NCBI GenBank assembly: GCA_905234785.1
Contig: CAJOIP010000028.1
Coordinates: 1 to 63,128 of the forward strand
Length of the DNA: 63,128 nt
From: an uncultured Eggerthellaceae bacterium
GTDB lineage: Bacteria > Actinomycetota > Coriobacteriia > Coriobacteriales > Eggerthellaceae
Direction of reading: 5' to 3'
Of the stretch, positions 1-8,479 are shown one piece after another. Each line of letters opens with the position of its first letter. Positions within the stretch are counted from its first letter, which is position 1. A program made the translations under genes and the position numbers. The notes beneath the pieces are model-generated. The model worked only from the letters and a program-made list of their open reading frames with translations. It searched no databases and was not told where the DNA came from.

Positions 1-1534
1 GCACGGCCACGGGCGCGGCGGCGGGCATGGCGCCCGGCATGCGCACGCTGACGCGGATGCCCTCTTCTTCCACGGTGATTTCGCCCACGCCGCTTTCCTG
101 CGCGATGCGGGTCAGCTCGCGAATCTGGTTGATGTCCACGTAATCGTCCTCCTTGGTGTTGCTCGATTCCTCGGCCAAGAGGAAATCGACCTTCTCGGAT
201 GTGCGGTGCTTGCTCAGGTACGTGCGGGCCTCGTTCGGGAACATGGCGTACATCAGCACGTCTTCTTCCGACTGGGCCAGGTCGCCGATTTCGGCGGCCA
301 CTTCGTCGTAAGTGGTGGTGACGAGCGAACCAGGCGCCACGTCGGGCGGCAGCACCTCGCTGTCGCCGACGACCTTCTGCATGATGCCCGGGTCGATGGG
401 GCCGGGCGCCTTGCCGTAGTAGCCGCACAGGTAGTCCTTCATCTCGCGCGAGACGAGGCCCCAACGGCGACCGGTGAGCACGTTCATGACGGCCTGCGTG
501 CCGACGATCTGCGACATCGGCGTGACGAGCGGCGGGTATCCAACCTCGGCGCGGACCTTCGGAATTTCCGCCATGACCTCGGGCAGGCGGTCTTCCGCGT
601 TCTGCACGGCCAGCTGCGCCACGAGGTTCGACATCATGCCGCCGGGCACCTGATGCGAGTACACGTGCATGTGCGTGAGCGACGACACGCCGCGCTTGTA
701 GTGGCCGCGCTGGCGCACCGTTTCCCAGTATTCCGAGATTTCGAAGAGGAGCTCCAGGTCGAGGCCCGTGTCGTACGCGCTTTCGCGCAGGGCTGCGACG
801 ATCATTTCCACCGCCGGATGCGAGTTGCCGAACGCGAGCGGCGCGTGCGCGGTATCGGCGATGTACACGCCGGCTTCGGCGCCCTTCAGGATGTTCGCCG
901 GGGCCATGCCGCCGACGTAGTGGCAATGCAGGTGCACTGGCACGCCGATTTCCGCGTTGAACGCCTTCACGATGCGCTCGGCGCGGTACGGCGTGAGCAG
1001 GCCCGCCATGTCCTTGATGGCGATGGTGTCGGCGCCGAGCTCCTTCAGCTGCTGGCCGTATTCCAGGTAGCTGTCGAGCGTGTGCACCGGCGAGATGGTG
1101 TAGGAGATGGCCGGCTCGAAGTGGCCGTTGCACTCGCGGATGGCCTCGGCGTTGTCGACCACGTTGCGGATGTCGTTCAGCGCGTCGAACACGCGGAACA
1201 CGTCGACGCCGTTGCGCTTGGCCGCGTGGATGAAGCGGTGCACGATTTCCTGCGAATAATGCTTGTACCCGATGAGGTTCTGGCCGCGCGAAAGCATGGC
1301 GAGCGGCGTGTTGGGGGCTTGCGCCTTTATGGAGCGCAGGCGTTCCCACGGATTCTCGTCGAGGAAGCGCAGGCAGGTGTCGAACGTCGCGCCGCCCCAC
1401 GCCTCGATGGCCCAATACCCCACCTGATCCATGGCGGGCAGGATGGGCAGCATGTCGCCGATGGTCATGCGCGTGGCCCACAGCGATTGCTGGCCGTCGC
1501 GGATCGTCGTGTCCATGATGTGCAGTTTCGACAT
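1..1534 (-). CDS. pycB: Pyruvate carboxylase subunit B / oxaloacetate decarboxylase alpha-type carboxyltransferase, 3' end outside window
   Basis: Carboxyltransferase that moves CO2 between biotin and pyruvate/oxaloacetate in the cytoplasm. Reading from the ATG at 1534, the protein opens with the family hallmark DTTIRDGQQS and continues through the HMGL-like TIM barrel (IKDMAGLLTP) and the metal-binding HLHCH motif near residue 205. A conserved carboxylase domain follows. The last visible residues, from about 470, look like the start of a BCCP-type biotinyl domain (IRELTRIAQESGVGEITVEE). The biotinylated Lys would lie past the window edge, so the gene is partial (511 codons visible). The start is supported by a strong ribosome binding site, GAAGGAGG, about 5 nt upstream. 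The sequence cannot separate pyruvate carboxylase B from a sodium-pump decarboxylase subunit; partner subunits would be outside. Confidence 0.88.
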   Translation of the reverse strand, partial: MSKLHIMDTTIRDGQQSLWATRMTIGDMLPILPAMDQVGYWAIEAWGGATFDTCLRFLDENPWERLRSIKAQAPNTPLAMLSRGQNLIGYKHYSQEIVHRFIHAAKRNGVDVFRVFDALNDIRNVVDNAEAIRECNGHFEPAISYTISPVHTLDSYLEYGQQLKELGADTIAIKDMAGLLTPYRAERIVKAFNAEIGVPVHLHCHYVGGMAPANILKGAEAGVYIADTAHAPLAFGNSHPAVEMIVAALRESAYDTGLDLELLFEISEYWETVRQRGHYKRGVSSLTHMHVYSHQVPGGMMSNLVAQLAVQNAEDRLPEVMAEIPKVRAEVGYPPLVTPMSQIVGTQAVMNVLTGRRWGLVSREMKDYLCGYYGKAPGPIDPGIMQKVVGDSEVLPPDVAPGSLVTTTYDEVAAEIGDLAQSEEDVLMYAMFPNEARTYLSKHRTSEKVDFLLAEESSNTKEDDYVDINQIRELTRIAQESGVGEITVEEEGIRVSVRMPGAMPAAAPVAV

Positions 1535-1784
1535 GCGCACCTCCTTCGCGTTTGTGAATGTTCGAAGCTCACATTATAGAAGAAGGCCCGCTGTGCTGCG
1601 GCAACGGCAAGAAAACGTACCCACAAGCAACACGAATGGCGTACGCGACAACTGGCTGACCGCGCTCAACGAGAACGCCGGATGTAAAGCAGCATGGTCG
1701 ATCTTCTCATCGGCCAAAATCATCCACGCGCGAGATTTCGCGGTAAGAAATGCGAGCGCAGCAAATAAAACCGGGTAAGATTTC

Positions 1785-1813
1785 TGCGAACTGTTTTAAA
1801 CAAACAGTTCGCA
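1785..1813. promoter_or_regulatory. Perfect 12-bp inverted repeat, candidate operator upstream of pycB
   Basis: TGCGAACTGTTT (1785-1796) and its exact reverse complement (1802-1813) are separated by 5 nt (TAAAC). No T-run follows on either strand, so an intrinsic terminator is unlikely. It is centred between the two arms of a wider 15-bp inverted repeat (1733-1747 and 1875-1889). Function is inferred from symmetry and position only. Confidence 0.4.
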
Positions 1814-1948
1814 ATTGCGTCTTCGCAGGTCAGATGACTGCCTCTTTTTCGCGATCAATACAGTACGCTAGATACTTACCGCGAAATCTTTTCGATGGCA
1901 AATTCAAGCCGAAGTGCATTCGCCAAGCGGTATTTGCAGCTTTAATAG

Positions 1949-1976
1949 AAAAGCCCCCGCGAATGCAGGGGCTTTA
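1949..1976 (-). terminator. Intrinsic terminator of efp
   Basis: On the minus strand AAAGCCCC and GGGGCTTT form a GC-rich stem around a roughly 10-nt loop, followed by TTTTCTATT. It starts about 20 nt after the efp stop codon, the expected position. Confidence 0.75.
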
Positions 1977-1996
1977 GTGGTTGGGGGTTTCGGTGG

Positions 1997-2557
1997 TTAC
2001 ATGCGCTTCACGAAGCGGCCGTCGCGCGTGTCGATCTGCAGGATGTCGCCGACTTCCACGTACATCGGCACGTTCACCACGGCGCCGGTTTCCAGCGTGG
2101 CGGGCTTGGTGGAACCCTGCACCGTGTCGCCCTTGAAGCCGGGCTCGGTCTCGGCGACTTCCAGCTCGACGAACATCGCCGGCTCGATGCCGATGAGCTC
2201 GTCGCCGGCGTACTGCAGCGACACCTCGTCGTTTTCCTTCAGCCACTTGGCCACGTCGCCGACGATCTCGGCAGAAAGCGCTTCCTGCTCGTAGGTGTTG
2301 TTGTCCATGAAGTTGTAGTCGGCGCCGTCGTTGTACAGGTACTGCATCTTGCGGGTTTCCATGCGGACGGAATCGAACTTCGTGCCGGCGTTGAACGTGT
2401 TGTCGACCACGCGGCCCGTGCGCACGTCGCGCAGCTTGGTGCGGACGAACGCGCCGCCCTTGCCCGGCTTCACGTGCTGGAACTCGATGATAGTCCACAG
2501 CTTGCCGTTGTATTCGATGCACATGCCGTTCTTGAAGTCTGCAGTGGAAATAGCCAT
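1997..2557 (-). CDS. efp: Elongation factor P
   Basis: Translation factor that binds between the P and E sites and relieves ribosome stalling at polyproline stretches. At 186 residues it has the usual family length and the three-domain layout: N-terminal KOW-like domain, then two OB folds. The exposed loop reads HVKPGKGGAF with Lys33 at the position that is post-translationally modified in other bacteria. No EpmA/EpmB or YmfI-type modification gene is visible nearby. The start at 2557 follows GAGGG six bases upstream. The gene is divergent from the aroQ-pepP fusion; in many actinobacteria aroQ, pepP and efp are co-directional neighbours, so efp appears to have been inverted relative to that order. 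Confidence 0.97.
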   Translation of the reverse strand: MAISTADFKNGMCIEYNGKLWTIIEFQHVKPGKGGAFVRTKLRDVRTGRVVDNTFNAGTKFDSVRMETRKMQYLYNDGADYNFMDNNTYEQEALSAEIVGDVAKWLKENDEVSLQYAGDELIGIEPAMFVELEVAETEPGFKGDTVQGSTKPATLETGAVVNVPMYVEVGDILQIDTRDGRFVKRM

Positions 2558-2601
2558 TGGAAACCCTCGCTCCTCGTCTTTTCTGATGACAAACCTGCAC
2601 G

Positions 2602-2629
2602 ATTATAGCGTAATGACGTGGAAAGTGAA
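2602..2629 (-). promoter_or_regulatory. Sigma-A-type promoter for efp
   Basis: Minus strand: -35 TTCACT (2624-2629), 16-bp spacer, consensus -10 TATAAT (2602-2607), about 45 nt upstream of the efp start. Confidence 0.55.
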
Positions 2630-2723
2630 CATCGTCAGCGCAACGAACGCGCATCACGCAAACGATGTTTGGCCGTGGGCGGTACAATAGCGCACAACCT
2701 ACGAACGCAAAAGGAGCGCGAAC

Positions 2724-4475
2724 ATGGCGACGCAAAAGATGCTGCTGCTGAACGGCCCGAACCTGGACATGCTGGGCACACGCGAGCCCGAAGTGTACGG
2801 GCGCGACACGCTGGAATCGCTCGAGAAGGCGGTGTGCGCCTACGCTGGCGAGCGGGGCGTCGAGCTGACGTGCTACCAGTCGAACAGCGAAAGCAAGCTC
2901 ATCGACAAGGTGCACAAGGCGCTGGGGAAATATGACGGCGTCGTGTTCAACCCGGGCGCGTACACGCACTACTCGTACGCGCTGCGCGATGCCATCGGCG
3001 CCATCGACACGCCGGTCATCGAGGTGCACCTATCCGACATCGATGCGCGCGAGCCGTTCCGCGCGGTGTCCGTAACGGCGCCGGCCTGCGTGGCGCAGGT
3101 GAAGGGCCTGGGCGTCGACAGCTACTGCCGCGCCATCGACATCCTGCTCGACTACGAGGACCTGCCCCGCCTGGGGGAAGGGTTCGAGCAGTGGTCCGAC
3201 ATGAGCGCATCTGTCATCATGGCTGAGGCGGATTATCCTGCTGGGTCTGGTTTTGCACGCGAGGAGGAACCGTTCGAGCCGGTTGTGGAAGACGGACCCG
3301 CCGAATCCGCGACGCTGGGCTTCGAAGAGGCGCCCGACATCAGCATTCCCGATGCCGACATGGGCGCGCTTTCGGCGCAGCGGCAAGCCATCGTGCGCGC
3401 AGCCTGCGAGCAGCTCGGCGTTACGGCGCTGCTCGTACGCGACACGCCCAACATCCGCTGGCTCACCGGCTTCGACGGCGTGTTCGACGAGGAACGGGCG
3501 CACGCCCTGCTCGTCGGGCCCGATTTCACGTCGCTTCACACCGATTCCCGTTACTCGAACGCGCTTCACGACGCTGCTGCCGCCACAGGCAGCGCGATCA
3601 TCATCGACGAGGCGCGGGTCGGGCATTTCCAATTCGCGCACCAGTCGCTCGCGCCAGGCGTCGACGGCGCGTTCCTCGGCAAGCTCGGCTTCGAGGACAG
3701 CATCACGTACGCCGAGTTCGTGAAAGCCGCAGGCTTGTTCGGCACGGCTGCGCTCGTTCCCACGAACGACGTCGTGCTGTCGCTGCGCTCGGTGAAAAGC
3801 CCGATGGAGCTCGACCGCCTGCGCGCCGCCCAGGCGATCACCGACGCCGCCTTCCGGCACATCATCGGCTTCATGCGCCCCGGCATGACCGAGCGCGAAG
3901 TGCAGCTCGAGCTGGAAAGCTACATGATGCGCTGCGGCGCCGACGGCCTGGCGTTCGGCAGCATCGTGGCGTGCGGCGCAAACGGCGCCGACCCGCACGC
4001 CGTTCCCAGCGACAAGCGGCTGGAAGCCGGGCAATGCGTTGTCATGGACTTCGGCGCGCGGGCGTACGGCTACTGCTCCGACATGACGCGCGTGGTGTTT
4101 CTGGGCGAGCCAACGGGCGAGATGGCGCGCGCATGGGACGTGCTGCGCGAGGCGAACGAGACGGTCGAGCGCATGCTGCGGCCGGGCGTTACCGGCATCG
4201 AGGCGCACGAAACCGCCGAGCGGGTGCTCGAAGAGGGCGGGTTCGGCGGGCGCATGGGCCACGGCCTCGGCCACGGCGTGGGCTTGGAATGCCACGAGCT
4301 GCCCGTGCTGAACACGCGCAACGCCGCCCCGCTCGTGGAAGGCAACGTCGTGACGGTGGAACCGGGCATCTACCTGCCGGGCGAGTTCGGCATGCGCCTG
4401 GAGGACTGCGGCGTCATCACCGCCGATGGCTACGATGTCTTCTCGCAGCTCGGCCATGAGATGGTGGTCGTTTAG
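2724..4475 (+). CDS. Fusion of type II 3-dehydroquinate dehydratase (AroQ) and M24 Xaa-Pro peptidase (PepP-like)
   Basis: One 583-residue frame joins two enzymes. Residues 1-150 are a type II dehydroquinase (third step of the shikimate pathway): the N-terminal LLLNGPNLDMLG, catalytic Tyr25 in EPEVYG, the FNPGAYTHYS loop (usually THTS) and the EVHLSDIDAREPFR segment are all intact. An acidic linker of about 70 residues follows. Residues 225-583 form an M24 metallopeptidase with a creatinase-type N-domain (IRWLTGFDG). The five metal ligands sit in DFGARAYGYCSDMTR, GHGLGHGVGLECHELP, TVEPGIYLPG and MRLEDCG. A ribosome binding site (AAAGGAGCG) precedes the ATG. The neighbours aroB, aroK, aroC and aroE are convergent with it. 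Both catalytic sets look complete, so the fusion is probably bifunctional or cleaved; in other actinobacteria these are separate adjacent genes. Confidence 0.93.
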   Translation: MATQKMLLLNGPNLDMLGTREPEVYGRDTLESLEKAVCAYAGERGVELTCYQSNSESKLIDKVHKALGKYDGVVFNPGAYTHYSYALRDAIGAIDTPVIEVHLSDIDAREPFRAVSVTAPACVAQVKGLGVDSYCRAIDILLDYEDLPRLGEGFEQWSDMSASVIMAEADYPAGSGFAREEEPFEPVVEDGPAESATLGFEEAPDISIPDADMGALSAQRQAIVRAACEQLGVTALLVRDTPNIRWLTGFDGVFDEERAHALLVGPDFTSLHTDSRYSNALHDAAAATGSAIIIDEARVGHFQFAHQSLAPGVDGAFLGKLGFEDSITYAEFVKAAGLFGTAALVPTNDVVLSLRSVKSPMELDRLRAAQAITDAAFRHIIGFMRPGMTEREVQLELESYMMRCGADGLAFGSIVACGANGADPHAVPSDKRLEAGQCVVMDFGARAYGYCSDMTRVVFLGEPTGEMARAWDVLREANETVERMLRPGVTGIEAHETAERVLEEGGFGGRMGHGLGHGVGLECHELPVLNTRNAAPLVEGNVVTVEPGIYLPGEFGMRLEDCGVITADGYDVFSQLGHEMVVV

Positions 4476-4501
4476 GCGACCTCTAGGATTAACGAAACGC
4501 C

Positions 4502-5602
4502 CTATCGCAGCGCTTTCAGGATCGCCTCGTCGGGCACGGGGACGATTTCCCACTGGGCGATATCGCGCGCCAACACGAAGCGGACCTCGCCGCCGCGGGT
4601 TTTCTTGTCGCGCTTCATGGCGGCCAGCAGGTCTTCGGGTGCAGCGTCGTAGCTAAGCGGTACCAGGCCCAGCGTGTCGAGCAGGTCGGCCTGGGCTTCA
4701 GCGAACTCGGAAATCGCCTCGCGGGAATCCGCGAACACGTCGGCCGCCAGACGCGCGGCGAAACGCATGCCCTCGGCCACCGCCGCACCGTGGCTGAACG
4801 TGCCGTAGCCCGTGCACGCCTCGATGGCGTGCCCCAGCGTGTGACCGTAGTTCAGGCACTCGCGCACGCCCGCGCTCTCGGTCTTGTCGCGCGCGACGAC
4901 GCCCGCCTTGAACACGACACAGCGCTGAATCGCCTCGGTTGCCACGGCGGCATCGCGCTCAGCCATGGCCTGCGCGTGCTCGAGCATCCAGAAGAAGAAG
5001 TCATCGGAGTCGATGGCGGCCGATTTCGCGACCTCGGCGCAGCCGCAGCGCCATTCGCGTTCGGGCAGCGTGGCCAGCGTGTCGGTGTCGGCGCAGACGA
5101 ACGAGGGCTGGAAGAACGTGCCGACCAGGTTCTTCCCTTCGGGCAGGTTCACGGCCGTCTTGCCGCCGACCGATGAGTCGACCATGGAAAGCAGCGTCGT
5201 CGGCACTTGCACGACCGACACACCGCGCATATACGTAGATGCGACGAACCCGGCAAGATCGCCCACCACGCCGCCGCCAAGCGCGACGACCAGGCAGTCG
5301 CGCCCGAACGCCAGCTGCGCCATGGCGCTCCAGATTTCCGAGGCCACGGCAATGTCCTTCGTGTCCTCGCCGGCGGGAACCGTGATGTCCGCGGCCTTGA
5401 AGTTGGCGGCGGCAAGCGACGCCTTCACCTGCGCCAGGTACAGCGGCGCCACGTTCGAATCGGTGATGACCAGCACGTCGCGCGCGTTCGCGAACTGCTC
5501 GATCTCCCGCAGGTTCTGGCCGAGCTTGCCGATGACGCCGCCGCCTATGCGAACCGCATAGTCGCGTTCGCCCGGCAATTGCACGATTACCTTCGTTGCC
5601 AT
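4502..5602 (-). CDS. aroB: 3-dehydroquinate synthase
   Basis: Converts DAHP to 3-dehydroquinate, the second shikimate step, using NAD and a divalent metal. The 366-residue protein has family length. It shows the NAD-binding segment VALGGGVVGDLAGF, the PTTLLSMVDSSVGGKTAVN block, and the metal and substrate residues in LNYGHTLGHAIE. It is last in the minus-strand aro chain: its start is 10 nt after the aroK stop, and its ribosome binding site (GGAAGGG) overlaps that gap. It ends 26 nt from the convergent aroQ-pepP fusion, with no clear terminator between. Confidence 0.97.
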   Translation of the reverse strand: MATKVIVQLPGERDYAVRIGGGVIGKLGQNLREIEQFANARDVLVITDSNVAPLYLAQVKASLAAANFKAADITVPAGEDTKDIAVASEIWSAMAQLAFGRDCLVVALGGGVVGDLAGFVASTYMRGVSVVQVPTTLLSMVDSSVGGKTAVNLPEGKNLVGTFFQPSFVCADTDTLATLPEREWRCGCAEVAKSAAIDSDDFFFWMLEHAQAMAERDAAVATEAIQRCVVFKAGVVARDKTESAGVRECLNYGHTLGHAIEACTGYGTFSHGAAVAEGMRFAARLAADVFADSREAISEFAEAQADLLDTLGLVPLSYDAAPEDLLAAMKRDKKTRGGEVRFVLARDIAQWEIVPVPDEAILKALR

Positions 5603-5612
5603 GTGCCCTTCC

Positions 5613-6224
5613 TTAATCAGCGCGCTGTTCCACCTGATGCAAAATGCCCTCTTTCTTCAGCAGGCCGAACACTTCGCGCGCAATGGCGCCCGTGCCGCGG
5701 CCCGCCGTGTCGATTGTCAGGTTGGCGACTTCCTCGTACAGCGGCAAGCGGCCCTCGATGACGCGCTGCGCTTGGTCCAGGTCGCCAAACAAGGGGCGCG
5801 TCGACAGGTCGGAAATGCGCGACGCAGCCTCGGCGGCCGTCACTTTCAAATACACCACGAAGCCATGTTCGCGCAGTATCTCGCGGTTCACCTGCGCAAG
5901 CACTACGCCGCCGCCGCACGACACGAGCCGCGGCTCGCCTGTGGCAAGCTCGCGCAGCACGTCGGTTTCGATGGCGCGGAAACCCTCTTCGCCCGAGGCG
6001 GCGAAGATCTCCTTCACCTTCATGTCGCAGCGGCGCTCGATGAACGTGTCCATGTCGACCGCCGCCACGCCGGCGTTGCGCGCGAGCTTGCGCGCGACCG
6101 ACGTCTTGCCCGCGCCCATGAAGCCAACGAAGAAGACCGGCTGCGACAGAACGTACGGGACGAATTCGGGTTCGCCTGCGGGTTTCGGCTTGCGGAAGTC
6201 GAAGACCTGTTGCGCTTCGGTCAT
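5613..6224 (-). CDS. aroK: Shikimate kinase
   Basis: Phosphorylates shikimate with ATP (fifth pathway step). The P-loop reads GFMGAGKTSVA near residue 33. DMDTFIE supplies the Mg/shikimate Asp, FRAIE the shikimate-binding Arg, SCGGGVV the third substrate loop, and STRPLF the lid. At 203 residues it is slightly longer than usual because of a roughly 25-residue N-terminal lead. The ATG at 6224 is chosen because it overlaps the aroC stop (ATGA), implying translational coupling. A longer in-frame reading upstream runs inside aroC and is not credible. Confidence 0.95.
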   Translation of the reverse strand: MTEAQQVFDFRKPKPAGEPEFVPYVLSQPVFFVGFMGAGKTSVARKLARNAGVAAVDMDTFIERRCDMKVKEIFAASGEEGFRAIETDVLRELATGEPRLVSCGGGVVLAQVNREILREHGFVVYLKVTAAEAASRISDLSTRPLFGDLDQAQRVIEGRLPLYEEVANLTIDTAGRGTGAIAREVFGLLKKEGILHQVEQRAD

Positions 6225-7393
6225 CGGGACACCGTCTTCAGGCGCTCTTTGTACGCCGCGATGTTGGCGCGAATGTCTGCCATGTTGTCGTGGCCGAACT
6301 TTTCCAGATAGGCGTTGGCCAGCGCGAACGCGACCTCGCCTTCCGCCACGACGGCGCATGCGGGCACGGCGCACACGTCGCTGCGCTCCTTCGACGCGTC
6401 GGCTTCTTCGAGCGTGTCGAGGTCGACGGTCTTCAGCGGCGTCATGAGCGTGGGAATGGGCTTCATCGCGCACGTTGCGATGAGCGGCATGCCGGTGGTC
6501 ATGCCGCCTTCCAAACCGCCGGCGTTGTTGCCTTTGCGCGTGAAGCCCAAGTTCGGGTCGAGCACGATTTCGTCGTGGACCTGCGAGCCGGGCAATTCTG
6601 CCGCCTTGAAGCCCAAGCCGAACTCGACGCCTTTAATGGCCGGGATGGAAAACAGCGCGGCGGCAACGCGGCTGGTCATGCGCTCGTCGGCGGTGGCGTA
6701 CCCGCCCAACCCGGGCACGAGGCCGCGTGCGACGACGCGGAACGTGCCGCCGAGGCTCTCCCCTGCCTCGCGCGCCTTGTCGATTTCGGCGCGCATGGCG
6801 TCGGCGGTCGCCTCGTTGGGGCAGCGCACGTCGGAAAGCTCGATTTCAAGCGGCTTGTAATCCGGGGCGTCCATCATGGGGTCGTGCTCGGGCATGTTCG
6901 CCTGGCCGATGGACGTGACGTACGAGAACACGTCGACGCCCAAGTCGGCCAGCAGCTCGCGCGCGATGCCAGTGGCCGCCACGCGCGCCGCGGTTTCACG
7001 GGCGCTCGCGCGTTCCAGCACGTCACGGCAGTCGTCGGAGTTGATCTTCAGCACGCCCACCAAATCGGCGTGCCCCGGACGCGGGGTCGTTTCCCTTTGC
7101 AGGTCGGCGGGCTCTTCGCCGAACACGGCCATGCGGTCGGTCCAATTCTGCCAGTCGCGGTTTTCCACCACGAGCGTAATGGGCGAGCCGATCGTGCGGC
7201 CGAAGCGCACGCCTGAAGTAATGCGTACGCGGTCTTTCTCGATGAGTTGCCGGCCACCGCGGCCGTACCCCGATTGGCGGCGCGCCAAATCGGCGTTGAT
7301 GGAGTCTTCGGAGATGTGCAGCCCCGCCGGCACGCCGTCGACGATCGCCGTCAGCTGCGGTCCATGGCTTTCGCCCGCCGTCATGTATCGCAT
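6221..7393 (-). CDS. aroC: Chorismate synthase
   Basis: Final common shikimate step: EPSP to chorismate, using reduced FMN. The 390-residue protein begins MRYMTAGESHGP, the first family signature. It contains RGGRQLIEKD, the HADLVG segment, RASARETAAR and the KGNNAGGLEGG signature with its conserved Gly/Asn. The ATG at 7393 is preferred over an earlier in-frame ATG (7423) because GAGGGAAGG lies about 7 nt upstream and homologues start here. The stop overlaps the aroK start. It is 52 nt downstream of aroE. A TACAAT box (7425-7430) in that gap could be a weak internal promoter. Confidence 0.96.
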   Translation of the reverse strand: MRYMTAGESHGPQLTAIVDGVPAGLHISEDSINADLARRQSGYGRGGRQLIEKDRVRITSGVRFGRTIGSPITLVVENRDWQNWTDRMAVFGEEPADLQRETTPRPGHADLVGVLKINSDDCRDVLERASARETAARVAATGIARELLADLGVDVFSYVTSIGQANMPEHDPMMDAPDYKPLEIELSDVRCPNEATADAMRAEIDKAREAGESLGGTFRVVARGLVPGLGGYATADERMTSRVAAALFSIPAIKGVEFGLGFKAAELPGSQVHDEIVLDPNLGFTRKGNNAGGLEGGMTTGMPLIATCAMKPIPTLMTPLKTVDLDTLEEADASKERSDVCAVPACAVVAEGEVAFALANAYLEKFGHDNMADIRANIAAYKERLKTVSR

Positions 7394-7445
7394 GCGCCCG
7401 CCTTCCCTCGTTTCGTTTTGCACGATTGTAGCGCAGCGCGATGCG

Positions 7446-8306
7446 TTATAAGTTGAAACCGGCGGCTTCGGCCATGATGGCGAAGAGGTCCATGTGGGCG
7501 GGGATGGCGAACGCGCCGGTTATGGCGGCGATGTCGCGCACGGTCTCGACCGCTTGGGCGACGAGCATGCCCTCGCCGTCGTACGCAGCGCAACCGGCGG
7601 CGCGCGCAGCTGCGAGCAGCTTGGTTTCGCCGTGGCCGTACACGACGTCAAACACCGTCTGCTCGCGGGAAAGCAAGCCGACGTCGAACGGAGCCGGGTC
7701 GTCGGGGCTCATGCCGAGCGGCGTCGCGTCGATGACGACCGCCGCATCGGCGATCGCGGTGGCGTTTTCCCCATACGAACCCGCTGCAAAATCCGCCAGC
7801 TCATCGCCGGCGCGATTCGAGTACTCGTCAAGCGCATGTTGGGCTTTCCCGGCATCGCGCCCCAGAAGCGCCACATGCGAAGCGCCCGCCTCGGCACATG
7901 CGTGCATGATGGCAAGCGACGTGGGACCGGTGCCGCACACGACAACGCGCGCGCGCTCGAACGGAACGCCGCAGCGCTGCAGGTAGGAAACGCAGCCTTT
8001 CCCATCGGTGTTGTCAGCGTGCACGCGGTCGCCCCAGTTCACGAGCACGTTCGCGCCCTGCGCCAAATCGGCGGCGACGCTGCGCTCGTCGGCCAGCTCG
8101 TACGCAAGCGGCTTCCAGGGCATCGTGACGTTCAGCGCCCGCCAGTTCCGCACGTTCAAGAACACCCGCGCGTCGAACTCGGTCTCGCGATCGGCAAACC
8201 CGTATTCCCAGTTCAGGCCCAGCGCGCGATACGCGGCGTTATGCATCGCCGGCGACTTCGAATGCGCCACCGGATGCCCGAGCACATAAGCTTTTTCAAC
8301 CACCAT
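7446..8306 (-). CDS. aroE: Shikimate dehydrogenase
   Basis: NADPH-dependent reduction of 3-dehydroshikimate (fourth pathway step). The N-domain carries the shikimate-binding HSKSPAMHN motif and the catalytic Lys in VTMPWK. DNTDGKG provides the catalytic Asp. The nucleotide fold starts at VVVCGTGPTSLAIM, where the usual GAGG is replaced by GTGP. The C-terminus has DVVYGHGETKLL and GEGMLVAQAV. The length of 286 residues is typical. The ribosome binding site GGAGGGC is 8 nt upstream. It lies between mltG and aroC on the minus strand, separated from mltG by a long hairpin at 8341-8428. Confidence 0.94.
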   Translation of the reverse strand: MVVEKAYVLGHPVAHSKSPAMHNAAYRALGLNWEYGFADRETEFDARVFLNVRNWRALNVTMPWKPLAYELADERSVAADLAQGANVLVNWGDRVHADNTDGKGCVSYLQRCGVPFERARVVVCGTGPTSLAIMHACAEAGASHVALLGRDAGKAQHALDEYSNRAGDELADFAAGSYGENATAIADAAVVIDATPLGMSPDDPAPFDVGLLSREQTVFDVVYGHGETKLLAAARAAGCAAYDGEGMLVAQAVETVRDIAAITGAFAIPAHMDLFAIMAEAAGFNL

Positions 8307-8340
8307 TAATCATGCCCTCCAACAAAAGCAGCGAGCGGGC

Positions 8341-8428
8341 CTGAGGTGCCTTAGATTGGCTTGAAAGACAAGCGCATTGGCCTTCGTGCCATGCGCGCAG
8401 ACTTGAAAGCCAAGATGAGGCACCTCAG
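8341..8428. repeat. Long imperfect palindrome between mltG and aroE
   Basis: CTGAGGTGCCT (8341-8351) pairs exactly with AGGCACCTCAG (8418-8428). Inside, TTGGCTT pairs with AAGCCAA, and GCGCAT..GGC pairs with GCC..ATGCGC around a small loop. The result is an almost continuous 88-nt hairpin. There is no T-tract on the aroE side, so it may be an RNA-processing or attenuation structure, or a palindromic repeat, rather than a simple terminator. Confidence 0.6.
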
Positions 8429-8479
8429 GTTCGCGCAGCGGACAGCAGTTCCGGCGGTCGCCAGACCGACGGAACCGCC

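Larger units (their letters stand above)
1535..1996. other. Non-coding region upstream of pycB with nested inverted repeats
   Basis: No convincing gene in these roughly 460 bases, although the short frames here are open. The stretch has lower GC than its flanks. It holds a perfect 12-bp inverted repeat (TGCGAACTGTTT at 1785-1796, partner 1802-1813). This lies inside a pair of perfect 15-bp inverted repeats (AGATTTCGCGGTAAG at 1733-1747, partner 1875-1889). The efp terminator sits at 1949-1976. The pycB promoter must lie here, and the symmetric sites are plausible operators, but no regulator can be assigned. Confidence 0.6.

Noticed and set aside
206..1579. Plus-strand frame across pycB
   Set aside because: The minus strand gives a clean PycB protein; the plus reading has no family features.
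2668..2688. TTTGGC/TACAAT as a full promoter for aroQ-pepP
   Set aside because: The TACAAT at 2683-2688 is plausible as a -10, but the TTGGCC candidate is only 8 nt away, so no valid -35 was found.
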